From Thermoplasmata archaeon (GTDB lineage Archaea > Thermoplasmatota > Thermoplasmata > RBG-16-68-12): 8,108 nt of DNA. The position numbers and the translations under genes were made by a program. The notes beneath the pieces were generated by a model. The model searched no databases and was not told the DNA's origin. It saw only the letters and a program-made list of their open reading frames with translations. Below, one piece after another: positions 1-6,741 of this stretch; the first letter of the stretch is position 1, and the number at the start of each line of letters is the position of its first letter. The stretch is from positions 1-8,108 of the forward strand of contig DUJI01000240.1 in NCBI GenBank assembly GCA_013329855.1, in the 5' to 3' direction.

Positions 1-415
1 CCGGGTGGCCCTGGTCCTCGACATCGCAGGGACCGCCTGCGGTGCGGCCATGGTGGCGTTCATGGCCATCCCCCGTCTCCGACCCTCCCTGCGAAATGGC
101 GTGCCCGTGCTGGGTGGCCTCGGGTTCCTCTTTGTCCTGGCCGCAGCGATCTTCGTCCTGATCCAGCTCCCTGCAGCGGCGAACGCGGATCTCTTCCCCA
201 GCGCCCTCTTCCAGTCGGGTTCCTCGCCCACGGTCTCCGCGTTCTGGGGATCGGGCTCCGTGTTCTCACCGCACTACGCTGCGACGGCCAGCTACGGCGC
301 CGGGTGGGCCTGGTATGCTCTGGTCGCGGCATCGGGCCTTTTCCTGGCCGATCCTCTCCTCTGGGTGCATCTTCGCGGGAGCCAGGCGGCGGCAGCGTTT
401 CGGCCCGAAAACTAG
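1..415 (+). CDS. Multi-pass membrane protein, C-terminal part (5' end outside window)
   Basis: The frame is open from the window edge (first complete codon CGG at 2-4) to the TAG at 413-415, so this is the end of a longer gene. The GTG at 5 is only the first possible start codon inside the window and need not be the real start. About 136 residues are visible. Three hydrophobic stretches look like membrane helices: roughly residues 2-23, 32-58 and 98-123, counting from the GTG. A Ser/Gly/Ala-rich loop of about 40 residues lies between the second and third. The tail after the last helix is short (HLRGSQAAAAFRPEN). I see no catalytic motif, cysteine pair or domain signature and do not recognise the family. 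The gene ends 112 nt before the nitroreductase, which has its own promoter-like sequence, so the two are probably separate transcripts. I am confident it is a real coding membrane protein but not of any function. Confidence 0.65.
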   Translation, partial: RVALVLDIAGTACGAAMVAFMAIPRLRPSLRNGVPVLGGLGFLFVLAAAIFVLIQLPAAANADLFPSALFQSGSSPTVSAFWGSGSVFSPHYAATASYGAGWAWYALVAASGLFLADPLLWVHLRGSQAAAAFRPEN

Positions 416-467
416 ACGGCCGGCCGGGGCACGCCTTCCGCCATCCTGCCAATCGGGTTGTAACGGC

Positions 468-485
468 TGCGATTTTGGCATCGCA
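468..485. promoter_or_regulatory. Inverted repeat just upstream of a TATA-like box (possible operator)
   Basis: TGCGAT at 468-473 and ATCGCA at 480-485 form perfect 6-bp inverted arms around a 6-nt spacer (TTTGGC). The 18-bp site ends four bases before the TATA-like box, where BRE contacts or a regulator would sit. The size and symmetry suit a dimeric helix-turn-helix regulator. A single 6-bp palindrome can arise by chance, so operator function is inferred from position alone. Confidence 0.35.
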
Positions 486-488
486 ACA

Positions 489-496
489 CTTATTAT
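489..496 (+). promoter_or_regulatory. TATA-like box for the nitroreductase transcript
   Basis: CTTATTAT at 489-496 is a conspicuous AT-rich octamer in very GC-rich DNA. It is centred about 35 nt before the ATG at 528. With the usual archaeal spacing of about 25 nt from TATA box to transcription start, the transcript would begin near 518-521 and carry a leader of only about 7-10 nt. That is consistent with the lack of a Shine-Dalgarno sequence before this ATG. No comparable AT-rich box was seen before 1087 or 2353, so this promoter may also serve those genes. Confidence 0.6.
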
Positions 497-527
497 CAGG
501 ACTCCGACTACGAACGCCCGGGACGAT

Positions 528-1046
528 ATGGAGGTCCTTGAGGCCATTAAGTCGGTGAAGAGCGTGAGCAAGTTCAAGCCGGACCCGGTCCCCGAGCAGA
601 AAGTCCAGACGGTGGTCAACGCCGCGCGACTCGCAATCTCCGCGGACAACCTCCAGCCCTGGAAGTTCATCGTGGTCTCGGACGAGGACCGGAAGCGGAA
701 GCTGGCGGGCAGCACGACGAACAGCAAGAAGCTGCCCGACGCCCCGCTCATGGTCGTGGCCTGCGCTCGGCTCGACGAGGCCGTCGCGATGGTCGGCGGG
801 TACATGAACTCGTACCCGGTCGACGTCGGCATGGCGGTCGCGCATCTCACCGTGGCGGCGACGAGTGAGGGGTTGGGGACCTCCTGGGTCTTCTCCTTCA
901 ACGAGGAGAAGGTGAAGGCCCTGCTTGGCATCCCGGCGGATGCCCACGTGGTGGGGTTGACCGCGTTGGGCTTCCCGGAGGCCTTCGAGCCTCCGGCCGG
1001 ACGCAAGCACCTGTCGGAGATCCTCTCGTACAACCGGTACGACTAG
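528..1046 (+). CDS. Nitroreductase-family FMN-dependent oxidoreductase
   Basis: This 172-residue cytoplasmic flavoprotein belongs to the nitroreductase superfamily, whose members use FMN and NAD(P)H (or other reductants) to reduce nitro groups, quinones, enones or similar acceptors. The substrate cannot be told. The signature regions are in order: KFKPDPVP near the N-terminus (15-22), AARLAISADNLQPWKFIVV (32-50) matching the family's AAR-x-APS-x-x-N-x-QPW block, the central GLGTSWVFSFNEEKV (115-129), LLGIPADAHVVGLTALGFP (132-150), and a C-terminal basic-plus-NRY ending (RKHLSEILSYNRYD). It is short for the family, which is usually about 190-220 residues. The N-terminal FMN motif, usually R-S-x-R, reads K-S-V-S here (11-14). 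The ATG at 528 is chosen because homology starts there and the TATA-like box lies about 35 nt upstream. An in-frame ATG at 315 would add 71 non-family residues and overlap the previous gene. Confidence 0.88.
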   Translation: MEVLEAIKSVKSVSKFKPDPVPEQKVQTVVNAARLAISADNLQPWKFIVVSDEDRKRKLAGSTTNSKKLPDAPLMVVACARLDEAVAMVGGYMNSYPVDVGMAVAHLTVAATSEGLGTSWVFSFNEEKVKALLGIPADAHVVGLTALGFPEAFEPPAGRKHLSEILSYNRYD

Positions 1047-1086
1047 GCGCTCCCATCGGTCCCGAACCCTCCTCGACGAGCGAAGG

Positions 1087-2349
1087 ATGGCCCTCCGCGC
1101 CCTCACCCCAGGCAAAGCCGCCTACTGCAGCGACTGTGGAGCGAGCACGCTGCCCGACGCGGAGAAGTGCGGGAGCTGCGGCGCGGAATTCGAAGGATTC
1201 ATGGACGCCGTCCTCTGCCCCATCTGCAATTCCGTGAACCCTGCGGAGACCAAGGAGTGCAGGAAGTGCTCCGCGAAGTTCCCCGAGGTCCAGACGGTCG
1301 ACCTGACCGCGAAGCCGGTGGAATCGGCCCAAGAGGAGGAGTACCTCCGGAACATCCTGCGGCTGAGCCGCGACAAGGCCAAGGCCCGTGTCGCGCCGCC
1401 CGCTCCGCTCTCCGGCCCGTCCCCGTCGTCCGCGGAGCCCGTCTCCCTCATGGAAGGCGACCGCGGGGAGAGCGACCTGGAGACGCACCTCTGGCGGCTC
1501 GCGGAACCCTTCGAGAAGATGATCGACCGGCGCAAGGAGCGCCTGGCCCAGATGGACGGGCTCATCGAGCGCGCGCGGACGCGGATCAAGGCCCTCGAGG
1601 ACTCGACCAACGAGATCGAGGTGCGCGAGCGCGAGGAGCTCAAGCGCCAGATCGAGGAGCTCCTCCTGGAGAAGGAGGACATCCTGAAGATCGAGGAGGG
1701 CCTCGTCGAGATGGAGAACACGTACCGGAACATCCTCCGGATGCAGCAGGACGAGCTGAAGGCCAAGGAGACCTCCTTGCGGGCGCGGATCGAGGCGTTC
1801 CGGCAGGAGCTCGAGAAGCGCGAGCGGAGCTACGGTCAGATCCGCGAGCGCGAGTCGGACATCGTCCGCCGGGAAGACGAGTTCCGGGTGCTCATGAACC
1901 GCCTCCACGAACGGGAGCGGGAGCTCGAGAAGCGGGAGGACCTGCTCCGGGACAAGGCACGGCTCCTCGACGAGCGCCACCACGCCCTGAGCGAGGCGGA
2001 GGTCGACCTGGAGAGGCGACGCTGGGGCCTGGAGCAGAAGGCGAGCGCCGCGACGTCCGCGGCCAAGGCGGGCGAGACGACGATCACGGTGGCCCCCGCC
2101 GCCCAGGAGATGACCGACCTGAGGGCGCGGATGACCCAGATGGAGGAGCAGATGGAGAAGCTGCAGGCCGAGAAGGCCGAACTCGCGAGCGAGCAGAAGG
2201 AGCTTCAGGAGTTCCGGGAGTCCATCAAGACGGTCATGAAGGACCTGGACGAGCTGCTGGGGGAGCTGCCCGACGACAAGATCCGGAGATTCGCCAAGTC
2301 CAGCCGGTTCGCGGTGTACGAGCAGGTCATGGACGATCTGGAGCTGTGA
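1087..2349 (+). CDS. Tandem zinc-ribbon protein with long coiled coil
   Basis: The protein has 420 residues. The first 65 hold two zinc ribbons of identical spacing, C-x2-C-x10-C-x2-C: Cys 14/17/28/31 and Cys 44/47/58/61. The second lies exactly 30 residues after the first, the double-zinc-ribbon style common in archaea. These eight are the only cysteines. A Pro/Ser-rich linker (about 100-120) follows, then a highly charged coiled coil (about 142-320) with L-x-x-R-E heptads, a short break rich in Ala/Thr (320-340), a second helical segment (340-390), and a compact C-terminus, LPDDKIRRFAKSSRFAVYEQ (394-413). There is no membrane segment or signal peptide. Such heads usually bind protein or nucleic acid; no enzyme activity is indicated. 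The ATG at 1087 is chosen because it keeps both ribbons; the next ATG (1201) would remove the first. It lies 40 nt after the nitroreductase with no promoter of its own visible. The role is unknown; it is probably an adaptor for the giant rod protein encoded next. Confidence 0.85.
   Translation: MALRALTPGKAAYCSDCGASTLPDAEKCGSCGAEFEGFMDAVLCPICNSVNPAETKECRKCSAKFPEVQTVDLTAKPVESAQEEEYLRNILRLSRDKAKARVAPPAPLSGPSPSSAEPVSLMEGDRGESDLETHLWRLAEPFEKMIDRRKERLAQMDGLIERARTRIKALEDSTNEIEVREREELKRQIEELLLEKEDILKIEEGLVEMENTYRNILRMQQDELKAKETSLRARIEAFRQELEKRERSYGQIRERESDIVRREDEFRVLMNRLHERERELEKREDLLRDKARLLDERHHALSEAEVDLERRRWGLEQKASAATSAAKAGETTITVAPAAQEMTDLRARMTQMEEQMEKLQAEKAELASEQKELQEFRESIKTVMKDLDELLGELPDDKIRRFAKSSRFAVYEQVMDDLEL
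2340..2343 (+). promoter_or_regulatory. Shine-Dalgarno site for the giant coiled-coil gene
   Basis: GGAG at 2340-2343 lies within the last codons of the zinc-ribbon gene and ends 9 nt before the ATG at 2353. This spacing supports initiation at 2353 and translational coupling, since ribosomes terminating at the TGA (2347-2349) are already on the site. Confidence 0.55.
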
Positions 2350-2352
2350 CGG

Positions 2353-5300
2353 ATGCCCGGACTCCGTGAGAAGGCCCGAAAAAGCCTCCAAGCCCCCGAG
2401 GCGGAGGCCGAGGAGAACGGTGCGCCCACGGTGGTCCGGTTCGACGCGCAGCTCGCGGAGCTCGAGGCGAGCGCCAAGGCCCGCGAGGAGGAGCTGCAGA
2501 AGGAGATCGACGACCTCCGGAAGCTGTCCGAGGCGAAGACCGCGCAGATCGTGAAGCAGGAGAACGCGCTGACCGCGGCTCAGCAGAAGCTGAAGGACCT
2601 CGAGGAGGAGAATAGCGACCTCGCCGAGGACACGAAGAAGGCGCAGAAGGCCCTCGAGCAGTTGCGGGAGCAGCTCGCGGAGGCCCATGTGGAGCTCGAG
2701 ACCCTCCAGCGGACCAAGGAGGCCGCGGTGGACACGAAGGCCGCGGCCAAGCAGCTCGACACGCGGCGCACCTCCCTGGACACGAGGGATGCGGCGCTCA
2801 AAAGCCAGGAGGACACGCTGAAGAAGCGCGAGGGGGACCTCGAGAAGACCCTGGCGGGCCTCGAGGCGCGCAACAAGGACCTCAAGGCCCGCGAGGGCTC
2901 GGTGTGGGCCAAGCAGGAACAGCTGGACGCGATGGCCCGCGTCCTCAAGGCCGCGGAGAAAGAGGTGGCCGACGGTCGCGCGAAGATGGAGGCCCGGGAG
3001 GCCGAGCTGGCCGAGACCCGGAAGAGCCTCCGGGACGAGGCGGCCGCGCGCGCGACGGAGCTCGAACAGGAGGTCAAGGCCCGCGACCGCGAGCTCGCCA
3101 AGGTCCGCAAGGAGTTCGAGGCGGTCAAGGCGGACGCGGAGAACCGGGTGCGCTCGGCCCAAGAGCGCGAGATTCAACTCACCGAGGAAGTCACCAAGGG
3201 CCACAACGCGGTGGAGCAGGAGAAGGAGAAGGCCGCCCGCCTTCAAGGGGAGATCGACAACCTGCGTCGTCGAGCCGGCAAGGCCGGCGAGCTCACCGCA
3301 AAGGAGGCCGACCTGAAGAGCCAGTGGTCCCGGCTCGACGCGAAGTCGAAGGATGTCGCCGACCGGGAGGCCGAGCTGGCCGGGCAGATCAAGGAGCTCA
3401 AGATCCGCGAGGAGGCGGCCCAGCGGTCCGCGAAGGAGGCGGCCGAGAAGGCCCTCGAGGCCGAGAAGGAACTGCGGTCGATCAAGGAGCGCGAGCGGGC
3501 CGTCGAGAAGACGGAGAGGAAGGTCAAGGACGCCCTGGACCGCTCCGCCGCGGACGCCAAGGCCCGGGAGGACGCCTGGACCCAGCAGGTCGACGACCTG
3601 AAGAAGACGATCACCGCACGCGACCGCGACGCGGCCAAGCGGGACAAGGAGTTCGACGCCTTGCAGATGGCGCTCCGGGGCGCGAAGGATGCCCTCCAGC
3701 GCCGGGAGCTCGAGCTCACGGCGGACCTCACCCGGGCTCAAGCGGAGCTCGACGGGGCGCGCCACCGGGCCGAGACCCTGGAGCGGGGCCTCGAGGACGC
3801 CCGCACGGGGACCGCGAAGGCGGGGGACCTCACGGCCCGTGAGGCGGGCCTCCAACGGACCCGCGCCGACCTGGCCGAGCGGGAGAAGCAACTCGTCCAG
3901 AGTCGCTCCGACCTGGATAGCCGCTTGAAGATCGCCCAGCGCCGCGAGGAGGAGCTCGCCCGCCGCGAGACCGCCCTGACGAAGGCGGAATCCGAGTCCC
4001 AGGCCGCGATCCGCGCCCTGCGGGACCGGGAGCGCGAGGTCGTCCGGCTCGAGAAGCGCGTGGACGACAAGACGAAGGCGTTCGAGGCGCGCACGGCCCG
4101 GAGGGACCAGGAGCTCCGGGAACGCCAGGATGCCCTGGCGGCCCTCAAGCGCGACCTCGAAGGGCAATCCGAGTCACTCAAGAAGGAGAGCCGCGAGATG
4201 GCGGAGCTCCGAGAGGAGCTCGCCGACCGCACGGCGGAGCTGGACCGGCGCGACGCGGACCTCCGCGGAGCGTCCGAGGAGGCCAAGACCACCCAGGTAG
4301 CCCTCAAGGCTCGCGAAGACGCCCTGTCCAAGCGGGAGACCGCGGCGGCCGCCCTGGAAACGGACCTCGCATCGCGCGAGGAGCAGGTCGAGAAGGCCCT
4401 GTCCAAACTGGAGGCGGAGCGGGGCAACCTGGACAAGGCGCGGGAGGAGCTCGCCGGGCGCCAGACCGAGCTCGACCGCATGCAGAAGGGGATCAAGCTC
4501 TCCGCGTCCCAGATGGATGACCGCGAGGCGGCCCTCCTCAAGCGGGAACAGCAACTCTCCGAAGAGACCAAGGCCCTGGAGGCGGCCCGCAACCAGGCCA
4601 AGCTGGACCTGGACGAGGTCCGGAAGGCCGAGCGCCTCGTCCAACGGCGGGAGTCCCTCGTCCTCCGCCGCGAGGACGAGCAGAAGGAGACCGGGGCAGC
4701 CCAGGTGGCCGTCGAGAAGGAACTCCGGACGCGACGGGCCGCGATGGACCGCGAGGCGAGCGAACTCACCCAGCGCCGGCAGCAGCTCGAGGGGCGCGGA
4801 CGCGAGTTGGACCTCCGGGAGAAGGAATTCCGCAGCGCCGTGGAGGGCCACAAGGCGAACTTGGCCAAGTTCGCGACCCGGACGCAGGACGTGGAGCAGC
4901 GGGAGGACGCCCTCGCTTCGCGCGAGGCCGATCTCGACCGCCGGGAAGCGGGCCTCGCGAAGGGGCGCTCCGAACTCAAGGATGGGCTCTCCGAGCTCGA
5001 GAAGTCACGCAAGGCCCTCGAGTCCGAGCGCAGGACCCTCGATGCCACTCGATCCGATCTCACCGCGAAGCTGCAGGCCGCCGAAGCCCGTCTCCGGGAG
5101 GTGACCGCGGCGGAGGCCGCCATCGCGGAGCGCGAGAAGGCGGCGGAGACCGCGCAAACCGATCTCGCGAAGCGCGAGAAAGCGCTCGGGACCGAGGCCA
5201 AGGAGCTGCGGGAGCAGCAGTCCGCCGCCGATGCGGAGTTGCGGCGTCGCGAGAACGAGACGCGCGGGGAGCTGGCCCAGGCGCGCCGGCTCAACGCGAT

Positions 5301-6741
5301 GACGGAGAAGAAGGAGAAGGACCTCGGGCTGCGGGACACGTCCCTCCGCGGCAAGGAGGAAGAACTCCGACGCCTGGAGGCGGAGTTGGACCGACGGGAG
5401 TCCAGCGTGGACCTTGCGCGGAAAGGCCTTTCCCAGAAGGAGACGGACCTGCGGGACCTGGAGGCGCAGCTCGCCCAGCGCGCGAAGGACCTCGCACGGC
5501 GGGAGACCAAGCTCGAGGAGGAGACCGCCGCCGTCACGGGCCGCAAGAAGGAGCTCGACATCACGACGCGGGCGCAGGACAAGGAGGCCCGAGAGACGGC
5601 CACCGCTCAGAGGGACCTCGCCCGGATGCGCGCGTCCATGGGCGTGCTCGACAAGAAGATCCGTTCCGAGTCCAAGCACCTCGAGGAGCGCCTCGAGATC
5701 CTCAAGACCAAGGAGTCCGACCTCTCCGCCCGGGAGGAACGGCTCACCGCGATGGAGAGCGAGTTGGTCGGCCGGGAGGCCGATCTCAAGGAGAAGCTCG
5801 CGGACCTCGCGAGGGCCTCCGCGGGCGTCGAGGACCAGCGGGCCGAGCTCGCGAAGCGGGAGTCAGGATTGCAGGTCTTGGCGACCACCCTGGAGAAGCG
5901 GGAGACCGATGCGGACCGGCAGGCCCAGGCCCTGGCCAAGGAGCAGACGGACCTCAAGAAGGCCCTGGACGACGTCCGGGAGGAGCGCAAGCGCCTCGGG
6001 GCCGAGGGCCGCAGAATCACCGAGGAGACCAAGGTGCTCGACCGGTCCCGAGTCGATCTGGCCAAACGCGAGAAGACGCTGGAGGCGCAGGCCGCCGCGG
6101 TCCGCTCACGGGAGGACGAGGCCGCCGACCTGAAGGCCAAGGCGATGACCCTCCTGAAGTACGCGGAGAAGAACGCGGAGACCAAACGCGTCGAGCTCGA
6201 GGACCGCATGAAGGAGGAGCAGGCGCTCTTGGACGAGCAGCGCGCGTCCCTCGAGGAGGTCGCCCGGGCGCGCGAGGATCTCAGCCAGCGCCAGAGGCGG
6301 CTCGACAGCGCCCGCGCGGAGCACGAGGCCCGCGCCAAGGCCCTGGAACACCGGGACGCGCGCCTCAAGGAAGCGGAGGCGGCCGCCGCCAAGGACCGCG
6401 CGGAGCTCAAGTCCCTCTGGAAGAACCTGGAGGCCGAAGGGTCGCGCGTGGCGCGGAAGGAGCAGGCCATCGAGAACCTCGTCGCGAAGATGCTCGAGAA
6501 GGAGCGCGAGACCCTCGACGAGGAGACGCGGAAGGTTCGGTCCATGGCCGCGGACCTCAAGGGCAAGGACCGATCCCTGGAGAAGGAGCAGACGAGGCTG
6601 GCCTCCATGGAGCGGGACCTGCAGACGCTCAAGGGCAGCCTGGAGTCGCGGGAGCGCGCCATCCGAGCGCAGGAAGAGGAGCTCGAGCGCCGGCGGGAGG
6701 ACATCCGCCGCATGCGCGAGCAGATCGAGGAGCTCCTCTGA
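2353..6741 (+). CDS. Giant cytoplasmic coiled-coil rod protein (1462 residues)
   Basis: The product is about 165 kDa and almost wholly alpha-helical coiled coil. It has no signal peptide, membrane segment or recognisable globular domain. A short N-terminal segment (1-30) carries the only prolines (2, 15, 25). The remaining ~1437 residues have none, and there is no cysteine anywhere. Composition is dominated by Glu, Arg, Lys, Ala, Leu and Asp. A hydrophobic residue recurs every seven positions without a break from 135 to 226 (L135, L142 ... V184 ... M212, L219, L226), then skips 11 to L237, as in a hendecad stutter. The commonest heptad is L-x-x-R-E-x-x. A 179-residue repeat is visible in the N-terminal third. 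The gene starts 3 nt after the zinc-ribbon gene, in the same frame, so co-translation is likely. There are no Walker motifs, so it is not a complete SMC or Rad50 ATPase. A scaffold, filament or spacer role is inferred. The family is unknown to me. Confidence 0.85.
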   Translation: MPGLREKARKSLQAPEAEAEENGAPTVVRFDAQLAELEASAKAREEELQKEIDDLRKLSEAKTAQIVKQENALTAAQQKLKDLEEENSDLAEDTKKAQKALEQLREQLAEAHVELETLQRTKEAAVDTKAAAKQLDTRRTSLDTRDAALKSQEDTLKKREGDLEKTLAGLEARNKDLKAREGSVWAKQEQLDAMARVLKAAEKEVADGRAKMEAREAELAETRKSLRDEAAARATELEQEVKARDRELAKVRKEFEAVKADAENRVRSAQEREIQLTEEVTKGHNAVEQEKEKAARLQGEIDNLRRRAGKAGELTAKEADLKSQWSRLDAKSKDVADREAELAGQIKELKIREEAAQRSAKEAAEKALEAEKELRSIKERERAVEKTERKVKDALDRSAADAKAREDAWTQQVDDLKKTITARDRDAAKRDKEFDALQMALRGAKDALQRRELELTADLTRAQAELDGARHRAETLERGLEDARTGTAKAGDLTAREAGLQRTRADLAEREKQLVQSRSDLDSRLKIAQRREEELARRETALTKAESESQAAIRALRDREREVVRLEKRVDDKTKAFEARTARRDQELRERQDALAALKRDLEGQSESLKKESREMAELREELADRTAELDRRDADLRGASEEAKTTQVALKAREDALSKRETAAAALETDLASREEQVEKALSKLEAERGNLDKAREELAGRQTELDRMQKGIKLSASQMDDREAALLKREQQLSEETKALEAARNQAKLDLDEVRKAERLVQRRESLVLRREDEQKETGAAQVAVEKELRTRRAAMDREASELTQRRQQLEGRGRELDLREKEFRSAVEGHKANLAKFATRTQDVEQREDALASREADLDRREAGLAKGRSELKDGLSELEKSRKALESERRTLDATRSDLTAKLQAAEARLREVTAAEAAIAEREKAAETAQTDLAKREKALGTEAKELREQQSAADAELRRRENETRGELAQARRLNAMTEKKEKDLGLRDTSLRGKEEELRRLEAELDRRESSVDLARKGLSQKETDLRDLEAQLAQRAKDLARRETKLEEETAAVTGRKKELDITTRAQDKEARETATAQRDLARMRASMGVLDKKIRSESKHLEERLEILKTKESDLSAREERLTAMESELVGREADLKEKLADLARASAGVEDQRAELAKRESGLQVLATTLEKRETDADRQAQALAKEQTDLKKALDDVREERKRLGAEGRRITEETKVLDRSRVDLAKREKTLEAQAAAVRSREDEAADLKAKAMTLLKYAEKNAETKRVELEDRMKEEQALLDEQRASLEEVARAREDLSQRQRRLDSARAEHEARAKALEHRDARLKEAEAAAAKDRAELKSLWKNLEAEGSRVARKEQAIENLVAKMLEKERETLDEETRKVRSMAADLKGKDRSLEKEQTRLASMERDLQTLKGSLESRERAIRAQEEELERRREDIRRMREQIEELL
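2731..4152 (+). repeat. 179-residue (537-nt) degenerate repeats within the coiled-coil gene
   Basis: By hand alignment without gaps, residues 127-305, 306-484 and 485 to about 600 correspond at a fixed offset of 179. The clearest matching blocks are these: KAGELTAKEADL (310-321) with KAGDLTAREAGL (489-500), and more weakly 131-142; ARDRELAKVRKEF (243-255) with ARDRDAAKRDKEF (422-434); and three copies of R-x-[LI]-[KR]-x-x-E-[KR]-x-V at 196, 375 and 554. The offset equals 24 heptads plus one 11-residue hendecad, so it is not explained by plain heptad periodicity. The third copy becomes hard to follow after about residue 600. Confidence 0.55.

Noticed and set aside
417..426. CGGCCGGCCG palindrome just after the first stop codon, as a possible terminator
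   Set aside because: It has no loop and no following T-run, so it does not look like a terminator. Short GC palindromes are expected in this composition.
315..527. N-terminal extension of the nitroreductase from an in-frame ATG at 315
   Set aside because: It would overlap the upstream membrane gene by about 100 nt, add 71 residues without family similarity, and place the TATA-like box inside the gene.
530..535. GGAGGT directly after the nitroreductase ATG, as a Shine-Dalgarno for a later start
   Set aside because: The next in-frame start (GTG at 555) is about 19 nt away, too far, and starting there would remove conserved N-terminal residues.
1167..2369. Alternate-frame 400-codon open frame over the zinc-ribbon gene
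   Set aside because: The Gly/Pro/Arg-rich product is typical of a +1 shadow in GC-rich DNA. The overlapping frame has ordered zinc ribbons and a coiled coil.
898..4167. Antisense open frame of about 1089 codons across the nitroreductase, zinc-ribbon and coiled-coil genes
   Set aside because: It lies codon-on-codon opposite the coiled-coil genes: sense GAG reads CTC (Leu), AAG reads CTT, GCC reads GGC. A stop would need sense TTA, CTA or TCA, which are rare in this GC-rich coding. The product is low-complexity Leu/Gly/Arg with no domain, and it crosses several well-supported genes.
3738..5603. Antisense open frame of about 621 codons rich in Ser and Arg
   Set aside because: Another mirror of the biased coiled-coil codons. 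It has no domain, ribosome-binding site or promoter and is wholly inside the sense gene.
2353..6741. SMC, Rad50 or other coiled-coil ATPase
   Set aside because: There is no Walker A, signature or Walker B motif and no globular head or zinc hook. There are no cysteines at all, and heptads run to the last residue.
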